A DNA stretch of 64,000 bases from Epiperipatus broadwayi (Eukaryota; Onychophora; Udeonychophora; Euonychophora; Peripatidae): positions 5,280,572-5,344,571 of the forward strand of contig JAQFVV010006238.1 of the NCBI GenBank assembly GCA_028023455.1, read 5' to 3'. Made by a program: the position numbers and the translations under genes. This document shows, one piece after another, positions 24,250-37,100 of the stretch; positions within the stretch are counted from its first letter, which is position 1; each line of letters begins with the position of its first letter. A model generated the notes under the pieces. That model had not been told where the DNA came from and did not search any database. It saw nothing but the letters and a program-made list of their open reading frames with translations.

Positions 24250-25080
24250 AGTTAGAAAAGGTCTGTCTGGGGGTTTAAGATTAAATTGTACTGCTATCTA
24301 GTAATCAATATTTACCTAAGTTTATAATAGATGACGCTAGAGTAGAGAGAAGAAATGCACTTGTTATTATAGTAAACTTCGAGAATCATATGTTGTTGTC
24401 TTGTCAATGTTCAAAATTATAATAAATTTAACCATCTATGTTGTAAAATATATACTATTATTTGCTTATATTTAAATAATTTTTAAAATATTTATTTATT
24501 ACATAATTTATAAAGATTTGTATTTCATTCATCACCAGGGTAATAATTATAACCATATGCACAATGTGTTCTAGTGAAACAGTGACTGATTTTCATTCCA
24601 ACCTGCCTGCAGTATTATACAAATGCTGATACAGTTTAGCTATTCAAAATAAACAAAGTTTAACTTGATAGGGTGATTAAATCATGAGTTCTACTTTGAA
24701 ATGTAAATTTCATCCTTTGTCCATCATATTTAATGCTTTTTTTCCATGACAAATTTTTGTAAATCACTTGCAAACATTGTTGGAACTCATAGTTTTACTG
24801 ACGTGAATAGTTTAAATTATTTTACATGTTTCAGTAATAATTTTGCCTAATTTATAACCAAAATTTGAGTGTAATTGTTTCATTGCATATAAGGTTCAAA
24901 TCACACTGTCATATTTTAACTTATAACTAGTGATCTTTAAACCCTTAAAGTTTTTATGGTGAATAGCTAAACTATATCCCTATAAAAGACATTGTTGATT
25001 CAGAGATGATACTGAAGAATCTTGGAGTGAGAACAAGTAACTTTTTCATTGAAACATGGTATACATTTAATGGGGTGTGA
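24250..25080. other. No recognisable gene
   Basis: This is ordinary A+T-rich sequence without motifs or repeats that I could support. Confidence 0.5.
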
Positions 25081-25104
25081 CTATATATATATATATATAT
25101 ATAT

Positions 25105-25318
25105 AATTAAGAGCATGCTAATAGCTCTAAACAAGCTTTTTTTTTTATTTATGATAAATGCTACTACAAGAGAAGACATTCAAATCATTTTTATCTTGGA
25201 TTGTCCCCATACCCAGACAATCCAAGATAAAAATGATTTGAATGGCTTCTCTTGTAGTAGCATTTATCATAAATAATAATAAAAAAGCTTGTTTAGAGCT
25301 ATTAGGATGCTCTTAATT
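25105..25318. repeat. Near-perfect palindrome, 101/103-bp arms, 10-bp spacer
   Basis: The left arm 25105-25205 and right arm 25216-25318 are reverse complements with about two substitutions and a short A/T-run difference. Shared blocks include AATTAAGAGCAT, AGCTCTAAACAAGCTTTT, ATGATAAATGCTACTACA and TTTATCTTGGATTGTC. The outer side of the left arm is a (TA)n tract (25082-25104). Such similarity between arms means recent origin or gene conversion. No coding capacity was found. A transcript across it would form a long hairpin. Confidence 0.9.
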
Positions 25319-25383
25319 TTACATATTTGTAAGTGCAAGCTATATATAAGTCATGTGACATCTGACTTGTATATTATATATAT

Positions 25384-25604
25384 AAATGCAAAACCATAAA
25401 ACAATACAATACTAGATTAAATTCAAAAATTTTACCAAAATCCTTTCACAACCATGGTTTCATCTACTACAAATAAACCTTATCAAGTGAAAATCAAACT
25501 ATAAGAAATAACAAATATATACACACAATCAAACCTTCCCATAATTCATTTCAAACTCCACCTTCCCTTAATATAGTATTGTATTGTTTTATGGTTTTGC
25601 ATTT
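25384..25604. mobile_element. Short foldback element with perfect 31-bp terminal inverted repeats
   Basis: Positions 25384-25414 are the exact reverse complement of 25574-25604 (core TGCAAAACCATAAAACAATA). The total is 221 bp, A+T-rich and non-coding. This is the shape of a MITE. I did not find a convincing TSD, so the superfamily is open. It lies 66 bp from the 25.1-25.3 kb palindrome. Confidence 0.8.
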
Positions 25605-25609
25605 TTATT

Positions 25610-27435
25610 TTTGCTAGTATAGTGTTAGGCAGGTTTGGTTTTATATATATATTATAACCCCCCCCCCCATTCAACACCGATTCTACACATCGTATGAACA
25701 AATGCCCAGGGTGGCAATTCTATTAGTGAATAGAATAAGTTAACAATTATATTTTGCTTTGAATTAATATTGAGACTCTTTAGTTATGCCTGATTTACAG
25801 CTTAGCTCAGTGAAGGGGTTATAGAAAGTTATGAATATACAGAATATAAATAAATGAAGGAAGCAATACTATTGATTATTAAAATAAAATATATGCCTCA
25901 TTTGTTAATCAACCAAATGATAGAAATCAATAAAGTTTCATTTATTCAAGCTAGTAAACTATAATTTTAATTTCATCTTTTTCATCATCTAAATACACTC
26001 ATAGATTAACTACAATATAACTTTAACAGAAAAACTTGATATTGAATAACTCCACGATCTAGTACGTCTTAATCTAAATAACTAAATTAATATTAATTTG
26101 GAACTATGAAATCAGATCTCAGGGAATCTTTAATACATTTTGATTAAAGAAATTCTATTACACAATAACTTATGACTATTGTAATAAAAAAATAATGGAA
26201 TGAATTGAATGATGTTTCACTGGACCAGCAATTAGATAATGAAGAAAATAGGGTACCTTTTAATCTCACATCATTATCTAAATAATAAACTGAGTATACA
26301 ACCTTTTTATAAGTTTACCAAATGGTAAAGTATTTCACATAATGTTTGGATCGATAGAACAATATTATCAGATTTCAGTATGTTTATTATCAAATTTACA
26401 GAGTAATGCATTTATGTTGTAATAGATATGTAGAATGTGGAAAATAGAATACGAATACATATAAGAACAACTGGGGACAAAGTTTTAAATAATAAATAAA
26501 GCATTTATTTACATTTGCAATTAAAATAGATATAATTAGCTCACCTTGGGACTATTTGTCATAATTCTTAAATTTACACATACATTTACTAATCTGGGTT
26601 TGATATCTCTTTTATTGCACTTTTTATCATTTATTGACTAGACATTTACAAGACATGAATTAACAAATAAAATAATGCCCTCATATTCTGACTTCGAATA
26701 ATATTTAGGCTATTAATTAACTCTAACATCTTTTTTTTTTATTAGCAAACAACACTGGGTAACTAAATATCTTATTATGAGCACAAATATACAAGTTGGA
26801 GAGGTCACACTATTAATTATTGGGATAAAACAAATTAATAATTTTGACTGTCAAGAGAGTAACCTTAAATAGCTCAAACAAATAATCCATTTAAATATCT
26901 ACACTTTTCACGCATTCAAAAATAATAAAAAATCATTCTGATGATTTGATGATTTAAGGCTTGTGGTACATTAATATGATATAATCTAAAATATTTAATT
27001 CTTGATGTATAAATTTAATAGTATTATACTCTCATGTCTGCAAAATTATTTGCATTACATGTGGGTGCATCTTATGCTGTAATAAAGACAAAATCAATAT
27101 ATATACAACTTGATGGTTTACATATGAATTACTAAATATAAGTGTCATAATTCGGACAATGCCATAGACCAACCAACAAATATAACACTATTTCTGTTTT
27201 AATATTCCATAAAGAATTTAATCTTACCATTTATTTAACCACCAACTATATTACATATAGCTATGATTCTATGATAACACAAAAATAAACATTCAAGAAA
27301 AAATTAAGCACATGAGGAATAAGCAAGCTTCTTGGCTGATAAATCTAATGACAAATAATGAATCCTCATCTAACTTTGAGGTATATCATTGGTGTGGAAT
27401 TCAGTCTCACCACCAGAATAAAGGGGAAATATACT
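25610..27435. other. No recognisable gene; contains a C10 run
   Basis: A C10 run near 25660 follows TATATATATTATAA. A similar TA-run then C-run junction occurs at 51.62 kb. Otherwise this is A+T-rich without motifs. Confidence 0.4.
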
Positions 27436-27439
27436 ACTT

Positions 27440-27880
27440 AACTTCATAAAATATCACATGATCACTATCTCTTATACTAGCACATAATTGTTTATAAACA
27501 AGGCAAAACTCTCTATTCAGTAGTGCCACCCTGTGCCAACCAGAGTAATCAATGGATGCCAGAAGGTTTGTGCATAAAATCCGTATCTAATGCCTACTCA
27601 TCCAATATCCCCAGACTAGTTTCTGGCTTGTGACCTTTGTCAGTGACAAGCTTTGGATCTGAGAGCACTGCACCCAGATCTTAGAATCTAATGCAACCCT
27701 TCAGCAACAATCTTTTATCTCTACTTAACTATAAAACTATGAGAATGAAATTGAAAACACAAAAATATTTCCAATCTAAGCTCAATAGCTTATATAGTCA
27801 TATGGGTCTGAACTCAGTTCAGTACTCATACATTTTGATGTCTTTGGCTCTTTAACAACCATAGCCACCACTATCCTATT
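27440..27880 (-). mobile_element. HHR repeat family 1, longest single unit
   Basis: Reading on the minus strand it has the 5' block GCCAAAGACATCAAAATGTA, a short hairpin CTGAACT.AGTTCAG, the AGGGTTGCATTAGATTC block, the hammerhead region and the 3' end GATCATGTGATATTTTATG. At about 440 bp it is the most complete monomer. Its hammerhead has CTGACAA, with the essential G lost. The A+T-rich flanks prevent a sure TSD call. Confidence 0.8.
27608..27649 (-). ncRNA. Hammerhead motif with mutated core
   Basis: The minus strand keeps GAAAC, the TA loop and GTC, plus stem II (GGT/GCC). CTGACAA replaces CTGANGA and stem I pairing is interrupted. It is probably inactive. Confidence 0.6.
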
Positions 27881-27884
27881 AGGT

Positions 27885-30245
27885 TTTGAAAATAGAGTGA
27901 AAAACACATGATCAATAAAAATTCCACTGAGAAATGTTAGCAAGTAGCAATGAGATTAATTCAAGACATTATGATAGAGTGCTGTTTATCTCATCATAAA
28001 CAGCTGTAATTTAGAATGTGGACTTAGTACATAATTTATCATTTAATTTTGACTGGTTTATTTATTTATAGTACATTCTTTTGCGCTTTGCTTTTATTTA
28101 TTAACTGAATTTATTTCATTGTAGCAATAAAGATATAGACAGTTGTAAAAAATAGATAATATTTTAAAATCCTTCAGCCAACCTTTTCAGAAATGAAAGT
28201 ATATGAGGGCACCATATGAAATAATGGCTGGTGCACTTATCAGTAATGTCTCAAAGTCAGATAGTAGTATAATATTGGTTGGTAAAAGGGTATCTAGCTA
28301 TCATCATTGAAAAGTAAATTTTTCAGGTAAATGTGTGCTTCTTAAAAAGTAATTATTTTAATAACTTCTACAAAGAATGTCACTTATTTCTCTTTAATGA
28401 TAACGAATAAAAATAGTATTAATTAAATCTAGATCTAATGCTTATGTTGTATATTAATATATAATATAAAATACTTGATTTAGTTTTGACTAATTTTTAT
28501 TATGCGATTGTAAAAAGGAATCACCATTAGTCAATGAAGACTTGCATAAAATAAGACCCTCCATTAGTTACATGGCTATTGATGCACTGGATGTAAAAAT
28601 AAAAAAATATAATTGCCATATGATATGGTTTTTATCACTTATGATAATGAAAGGGTGGTGGTGGTGGTGATCGGAGGGGGGGCGGTAGATGAATTCTGTG
28701 AGTGGTGAGACTTTGGTTACTTCAGAAAGAGTGATTACTTAGATAAATAGCTAATAATTTAAAAAACATAAAATCAAAAAAAATATTTTCATAATAAATT
28801 AAATTATTCAAATAAAATAAAATCAAATATAAATATTTTTAAATTTTCATTTTTCAAATATGATTAATAAGCCACAGTTTTTCGAGAAATAAAATAAAAA
28901 ATGACAAATTTATTTGTAAAATATATATATATATTACTTGTAGAAATTTTAACATTTTCATGTGATTAATTTCATATTCCAAAGCAAATTTATAATTTCA
29001 AACAGTTACCAGAACTAGGGAGAGATTTCAATATCAATTTTTATTGAATTTCACATTCAAGATGCCAATAGAATCTTTGATTTTAACTTGATAGAAATAA
29101 ATTTCTGTATGTGAATATTACTTTCCAGCTGAGAAAAAATATAAAATCAAAAAATCTTATTAATGTATTTCTTTGAATAAATTCTTGTATTAATGTAAAG
29201 AAATAAACTGTTTCTCCTCAAGCAAAACTGAATATTTCTATTTAAACAAACTTAAATTTAATTTATTTTTGATTAAGATTCTAGTAAAAACATATCACTA
29301 ATAAGATAATGTAAACAAATTATTAAAAGACAAATTTTTTCTTAGAATAATTTATGCATAAAGTTTATTCGAAGTAAAACTTTTTTTTCACTAAATGTTA
29401 TGTAAAATAAACAATAATTTTGTAATCATTAAAAAGTGTTTATGTTAGGAAAACAAATCTATATAAATATATGAGCTTTCTTTTATCATTTTCTCCTGTC
29501 TAATCATGCTTTTTGTCTACCACATATATGTAAAATAAAATAAATTCACTCTCAAGGGTACATATGCCTTCACTATCTACCAAGCTTGGCAGCCATTTTT
29601 ATAAATATACAGTTTCAGGGCATGTAAAATGTTTACAAAATATTATCTTATAAGAAATACACATATTTAATATTTCAAATTTTTTTAGTGCTATTTTAAA
29701 AATCCTGCAAAAATTAATTACATATTTGCACTTTATTATTATTTTTTTGTATTAAATAAAGTAATTAATAAAAAAAAGAATGTTTCTACATGCGTTATTT
29801 TTTATTTGTACTTTAAATGATTTATTCAATGATTATAATTAAACATGAAATAAAGCTTCTGAATAGAATTTATAATCAATTTATTAATTTTTTTAAGTTT
29901 AACAACTAATACATATTTGGTAATAGAAAATTTTAAAAGCCTTCTATGCCCCTGAAATTGTATATTTATTTAAAATGTCTGCAATCTCGGTAGACAGTAA
30001 AATGCACAAGTACCATGAAAGATATCTATATAAATAAATTATTACATAGATCTACAGTGAAGTAAAAAATGTTAATATATGCTAAAATGTCTGTTAAAAA
30101 TACACATTACAATGGTAGAATTTTCTATTATAAGTACACTGTTTCTAAACTTTGAACAAAATTATAAGACAAGCTGTTCTTAATTTCAAGTTTACATTTG
30201 CCATAAATTTAGAAATTACTCAAATGCAATTTTTAAATTTAATTT
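27885..30245. other. No recognisable gene; G-rich patch
   Basis: A plus-strand G-rich patch at about 28652-28684 (GGTGGTGGTGGT then G7) stands out in A+T-rich sequence. No coding features were found. Confidence 0.4.
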
Positions 30246-30250
30246 TAAAC

Positions 30251-30572
30251 CACTAAACATCACATGATCACCATCTCTTATGCTAACACATAACTGTTAT
30301 TAAACAGGCAAAACTCTCCATACAGTAGTGCCACCCTGTGCCAACCAGAGTAATCAATGGATGCCAGAAAGCTTGTGTATAAAATCCTAAGATCTAGGTG
30401 CAGTGCTCTCAGATCCAAGGCTCTTCATTGACAAAGGCCACAAGCCAGAAACTAGTCTGGGGATATTGGATGAGTAGGCACTGGATGGGGATTTTATGCA
30501 CAAGCTTTCTGTCATCCATTGATTACTCTGGTTGGCACATGGTGACACTACTGTATGGAAAATTTTGCCTGT
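30251..30572. mobile_element. HHR repeat family 1, inverted-pair element with 18-bp TSD
   Basis: It is flanked by TTAAATTTAATTTTAAAC (30233-30250) and TTAAATTTAGTTTTGAAC (30573-30590), 16 of 18 bases equal. It starts with CACTAAACATCACATGATCA, the same terminus that follows the TSD at 38206. The left arm (about 30305-30387) is a minus-strand partial unit and the right arm (about 30489-30572) ends a plus-strand unit. The hammerhead lies between them. The single TSD pair implies that the inverted pair was inserted as one piece. Confidence 0.85.
30422..30463 (+). ncRNA. Hammerhead motif with two core mutations
   Basis: TTGACAA (30428-30434) replaces CTGATGA. Stem II GGC/GCC, GAAAC (30448-30452), the TA loop and GTC (30455-30457) are intact. 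It is probably inactive. Confidence 0.6.
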
Positions 30573-30899
30573 TTAAATTTAGTTTTGAACACAATAACAT
30601 TTAAGAAAAATATCAAATACAATACACATATTAAATAAACTCATATCAATAAATAACTAAGTTAAAAAATTTAATTAATATGAACACTATGTTTTTATTT
30701 TGTTTTTTAAAGAGTATGATTTTTTTTTTGCTAAAAACAATCAACTTTTAAAATAAATACATACATACAGCAATCACTTATAAACAATTACAGTCATTTT
30801 AATTCCAAGAAAAAATGAGAATATACTTTAAAGATGAGTTTTTCAGAGACTATACTAACAAATATGTAAAACACAAATATATCCACTTATAGAACATGA

Positions 30900-33800
30900 T
30901 CAATTTTTCAGTTTTATATGATATTTGGCAACTTCTGCAGAAACGTTTGCTTTCTGAGATACTTTGACACTATGTCTAATTGTAATTCTTCACTATACTT
31001 TACTCACTGTCATATTTTCTGAATGGAAACAATCAACACTGCACTTTTTAACAATATATTTAAAACAGCCTTATAACATAAATGGGGCTTGGCTCTTTCA
31101 TGAAAATTAGACACAAGTTTTCTACAAAACACTGTTTAAAGAAATTGTATATTGTTTAATAATTTTACATATCCAATACAACAATGATGTGATTTATTAC
31201 AATGGATAGTTTAATATCATATTCAGCAATTTCAAAAACAATTTGATTGTTTTTGTGATTTTTCCATTGTATTTTTAAAGATTTAGAAAGCATCTATAAG
31301 TGAAACATTTCTAATGCTCTCTGAATCTTGCTTCCATACAATAATCTGAGTAAAATAATGTCTATCTTATATACAGCTAATATAATTGCAATAGTTATTG
31401 TCTTGTGGTAAAATTTCTTGTCATTTAATATGTTAGAATCATCAACACATTGGAATCTGTACTTCACCCCAATATCTAAGTGTATGTTTTACTTATACAA
31501 TTACGAAGGTATTTTTAATTAGTTTACAATCTCAGATTGATAACAATTTAGGATTTCTGAAGATTTTTTTCCATCATAGGCTTATGAAAATGTTTAAACC
31601 TTAATAATTAAACCAAACTCTTTTATTGTTGCATTTAAAACAATAAATACATTTTGTAGATCATTATTTGAATAGGAAAAAAATAGAAAAATACAATTCA
31701 AATTAAAAATTCCATTACGAAACCTATATAGCATTTGATTCCTGTTTATTAAGCTGCTTATAAATAGTTCCAAAAGTTCATTGTCATAAAAATGGAAAAC
31801 AATATTGGAGCAAATATACATCCTTGTTTAACATCAGTTTTTATTTCAAATGATAAGATTTTCCACATATAAAAATTAACACAGACTCATTTCATCTATC
31901 ATATAGAAGCTATGTAATATATAAAAGTTTAATGAACAAACAAGTAATTGCAAACAAATTCACTTGATTCAATATATAAATCACTCTTTTGCACTTGACA
32001 TTTTTTTCGATTGTACCTGGCAACAAAAAACCAAATCTATGAAACCATGGTCAGGGGTTTGGGGAGGGGTTCCTGACAGAGATATTTTAAGTGCTGGCTC
32101 TGGCTAAGCATTTATCACAAAACTTGTAGAGGAATTGGCAATCCTCATTATTTTATAACTTACAAGCTTAAGAGATAGGGTCATGTGATCTATGACTCTT
32201 ATTTTGACTATATTACTATTTGATTCCATGAAACCACATTAAGTTTCTGGTAATCATTCACTTATGAGTGTAAGGATTCTTTCAACGAATACTTAAAAGT
32301 ATCTGTGCGGTAGTGGGTAATAATAATATGCTATAATAATTATTGTATCGTCATCTCTTCCATTATTTTTAAAAATTGAAACAATAGAAGCATAATTAAA
32401 TCACATGACACAACTTTATGAGTCTATATATTTCTGAATATTTATGATAGTTTTGATGCTGACAAAACACCATTGTAATTTAAAACTTCTCCAGGTATTT
32501 TATCAGAACCTGCAGCTATTCCATTATTGCTGCTGTGACATGACTAATTTGATGTCATTGTCCAAATTTCATTGAATGCATGGAATAAATATATTCACTA
32601 AACATGATTATCTTAATTCTTAAATAACTATTCAAAAGATATCAAAATATTCTGTCCACCTATCAAAATATAATTGTCATCAAATAGGAGCGTGTTATTT
32701 CTGGATTTAATAGGATTGTGATGTCATTTCTCATATTCATACATCACTTTCAATGCATCAGATAAAGATCTAGCATGACTATGATCAGTATCTGCTGATC
32801 ATTTTCAAATATCTTGTATTTAATTTCTTCCTTTACATTTATATATTTATTATAAAGCTCATCATTTAATTTATTATTTTTCCAAGCAGAAAATTCCACA
32901 TATTTCCTTTTAAGGAAATCGCTAAGATTTATTGCAATTCAAATAATTATTCTTACACTTTTTTCACAAAAAACCTTTTATAATTATTATTACAGTTTCA
33001 ACTGTACCTTGCAGTCTTCATCAGATCTACAAAATGCTGAAAAAAGTTAAGAAGAATTATTTGAATTGCAATATTGTATATGAAGATAGCAGAAATAAAG
33101 AAAAGAAAGACAAAAAGTGTTTAGAAAGATTATATATAGATATAATAAAATTTATTATCAGAAAATCAATCATGATTTTATTTATTGTGAACCTAAAAAT
33201 GGATTTCTGGGTTATCATAATATATTATTTAAAAAAATTCTACACCTTAATAACATGACAATCCTTAAAATCAAAATAAATAATTTTAGTGTTTAATAAC
33301 TTTTGAAATTTAGTTTATATGGTAGCTACATCTACAGAACAAACATTAATTTTTTTGTGAATATGGCAAAATCAAATCCTAATTTTATGCATCTATCACT
33401 TTAATCTTGGAGTGTGTTAATTTATAGTTTGTCCAAAAATTTGCATTTCTAATTGCTTGTATATTATGAACTTCACTTATATGATTGTTAACTATAATTT
33501 AATCTTTTTAAATGCCATTGTTTTGAGTGTACAATCATCCATATTTTTTATAGATACTTTTTCATTTAAACAAAGTGTTAATCCATGTGTTGACCAAAAA
33601 TATATTAATAGTAGTTCATTTAAACTTAACACATCAATACTGTTCTGGGAAAAATCTACTACTTAATTTGCTAAGTGCATTACAGTTTTCAAATTGAAAG
33701 AAATGGATTTTTAATGGTATTTTTGTAACAATGCCTTCCAACAAGAAATAAATACTTTCCATCTTTAATTTCTTAGAATAAAATGTTGGGATGTACTCAT

Positions 33801-34150
33801 TAATAAAATGGGAATTGGTCTTATTGTGCAAGACATGTTTTGATGCTATTAATGTTTAATTGATACAACAAATAATTATAATTGACTTTATAGCATATGC
33901 AGTGCCATGTATTCTGCTTTCTGATTGATCTACCTTTCCACCAAAATTATATTCTATTACTTCTATTAAACTTTCTTCCTGTGCAAGATAAGTTTTACAA
34001 AAAGCAGTTATATTAAATCTTGATAGCTTTTTAATTATTACTGCTGCCTTCTATTCTGGTCTCAATGAGTTTGTAACAAATAATGTTTGTACATTCCATA
34101 TATCTATATTTAGAAAACAAGATTAAAAACTCTTACTTTTAGTTCTAGAA
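30900..34150 (-). mobile_element. RTE family-2 LINE, nearly full length but decayed (copy C)
   Basis: Reading the minus strand from 34.15 kb, an AP-endonuclease start resembles NVQTLF...LRPE..AA.I...L.R.NI, as in craniofacial-development-protein-2-like RTE nucleases. A charged linker with AWKNNKLNDELYNK and ENDQQ follows at 32.8-32.9 kb, then GIAAGSDKIPGEVL at about 32.5 kb (the G.APG.D.IP.E.. block before the reverse transcriptase), and finally KTITIAIILAVYK and LLYGSKIQRALEMFH near 31.4-31.3 kb. The span of about 3.25 kb equals a typical full RTE element. Stops and frameshifts are everywhere. The C-terminal part matches copies D and E. Confidence 0.75.
32931..33072. repeat. 37-bp inverted repeat inside LINE copy C
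   Basis: 32931-32967 and 33036-33072 are reverse complements at about 34 of 37 positions (core AATTATTTGAATTGCAAT), with a 68-bp spacer. It may be a small local inversion-duplication within the decayed LINE. Confidence 0.7.
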
Positions 34151-34154
34151 CTAC

Positions 34155-37100
34155 ATTTTGCTTACTACTACTATTACTGATAATACTATTATTTATAATG
34201 ATTCAATAAGTAATATTTCAGGTGTACAATCTAGCCAGATTGTGTAAAACAGACTCCATTTTTAAGGTACTTTTTACTTCCATGTTATGCAGGGAAATAT
34301 TTAAATAAAGTTGCCTAATCTTATGACTTTCATTTAGCTAAAACTCTTGTCATAAAGTTAGTTCCTGCCTGACTCATTAGTGAGTATAGAGCCTTAAACA
34401 ATGATTATAACTAAAGTTTTCTAATCTACTAATCTTATCCTTATGAATTAAAACAAAAATAAATGTTTATCAGAATTAATGTATGATAGGAATATGGATG
34501 CACATATATACAATTTTATTAGCACAGTTAGTATACAAGGATATGTTAAATAGCACAAGTGTTTCAATAAAAAGAGATTAATATTGTTCAATGATTGCAG
34601 TATATTACTATATTGAAACTGCATAAAATTTTGTTTACAACATAAAAACAATATACAATGTCCTACTTAATGTGTTTAATTTTTATTATTTAGATTTTGT
34701 AAAAGTATTAAATATTGACTTCTAAATAAATATATGATATCAATATTAAAATTTATTTAAAAACATTGTCTTTTTTAAGGAAACAATTTAACAAATAGAA
34801 ATTTACTGATATCAAAACAGAAAAGAAGGGTAAAAAATTCTCCTGAATAAGTTTTTTTCTTATTGTTAAATATTAATATTTAAATATTTAAATATTAATA
34901 TTTTTAAAACATTTCCATTATCTAAAATTATGCCTTAACAAAATGTGCTTCAAATATACAGATTCTTAAAAATAATATATATATATATTACATTTTTTGC
35001 TTGAAAGTTAAATATTTTATTTATTTACATATACATATTCAATATTTGAATACAAGTATATTGTTGACATTGAACTCAATGTAATTAGAAAAGGTTTGAA
35101 CTCAAGACTTTCATGCTCCTTCTTATATAACTGATACACATGACCACATACATGTTAAAAAGATAAATAATCTCCAATATACATATTTTATACTCATCAG
35201 TTGGTCCAGATATTCATTTAATACATATTATAACCATGTGCTTTCCCATGGATGTATCTGAATTGCTTATTTTAAAATGTTTGCTAAAATTTTTTTTTTA
35301 AAAAAAGATTGAAATTGATTATATAATTTATATTATGTAAACAGCTTGACATGCTATGACAGTAGTTAGATTTAATTATTATTTTATTTCAGTAGTATAA
35401 GTTATTATAAGTGATAATTTTTATATTTAAATGCATGTTTATGTTTAAACAAGAATAAAGTATAGTAAGAATTTTAAAAAATCAAACCTTATTCGACTAC
35501 TTAATAAAACTGAAATTCAATGGGAGATTTATTAGAGTTAATTTTATATGTTTAAAAAACTATAGGCCAGTTAATAAGTTCATTAGCTCTAAATATGTTA
35601 TTAAAATAACTAAAATAATTAGCCTATTATTTATTAATTAACTGTGTTAGAAAAGTTATAAAGAATAAAGTTAGTTTGTTAATTATAAAATAAAATATTT
35701 AAATGTATTTAATATTGGTGAGGTTTAATATTCATCATATTAAATTCAAGATAATAAATTAATTATATTAATTTCCTGTATATGTGTGTGTGTGAATGTA
35801 TATGCTTGCACACTAATTTAAACTGTTATTTATTAAATAAATATTAGGTTTGTTGATTATTTAATAATGTTATACTTCATTTATTTAAGATATAAATGTA
35901 TGCTTAAATAATATCTGAGCTTCTAATAAAGAAAAATAATAATTATTTAAAAGGTAATATTATAAAATGATTTATGTATCAATTATTTAATTTTATTTTA
36001 ATAATTATAAAATATCAATCAGAGTTAGCTAAAAATTACTAGAAACTGTCACATGATAATTTGAAATTAATTACTGTTATGTAATTAGTTCCTTGTTGTA
36101 GTTGAAATATTTTTTACTAGGGGAATAAATAAATATAAAAAACAACAACTACACAAGCATAAGAGGTAGTGGTCATGTGATGTTTATTGGCTTTTAACAA
36201 CTAGGTAACTAATTATCCATTAAGGTATGAAAATATGTAAATAGGGTAACCTTGTGTGCATTAGAGCTGCTTCTTGGTGGGTCTTGCTCATGCTGTCTTT
36301 CTTGCTGACTGTAATGCCTCAGCCAAAAGCATTAAAATTTGGTTTTAAAATTCTAATTTAATAATAGTAATAATTTTTTATAAATGTTTTTTTCTTTAAA
36401 TAAGTATGTACTGCTAGATTCAGACAGGTATTGGGTCATTTATGCCTAAGCTAATCAGGCAGGAAAATTAGCAAAGATGCTCCTAAAAACCACTGTTTTT
36501 TATTTAGCAATAACTCTAAAATGGAACTATTTCAAGATAAATGTAGTATAATTTCATATTTTCAAGCATGTGTACAAGCTGTGTACTTTACTAATTTATC
36601 ATTAGTATTTTCTGCCTTTATTGAACTCATATCTTCACTCTTTGTTAATGAATTAATTAAATTTATTATATTTAAAAGAAAGAAAGACTTTAAACTGTTT
36701 ATTGGACTGTGGTATTTTATATATGCAATTTTAATTGAATATTATTTAAATCTAACATTGATAGACTGTTAAAATTTATTTTAGTGATGAAATGAAAAAA
36801 TGCTTCAACAGAATTTAACTTTTTTAGACTTTAAAGAATTAACCATTGAATGACAAAAAGAATTGTAATTATTCTATTCCTTATATTAATTATATGCTTG
36901 ACCTGAATGTTTTTCAATGTGGAAAAGAACTTATTTATTGAAAGTTCTGAAAACATTAACTACAATAGTTTAAAGAAAATTATTTCTAATACTGAAAAAT
37001 TATATGCATAATTAAATATTGTAAAAGATTTATTTAAATATAAAGAATATGAATGCAGGTGAAAGACTTTAATTTAAATTGTTATTCAAGCTACGTATTT

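Noticed and set aside
27440-27880. Family-1 repeat as a protein-coding LINE fragment
   Set aside because: Frames across the unit are not conserved between copies, while the ribozyme core and terminal blocks are.
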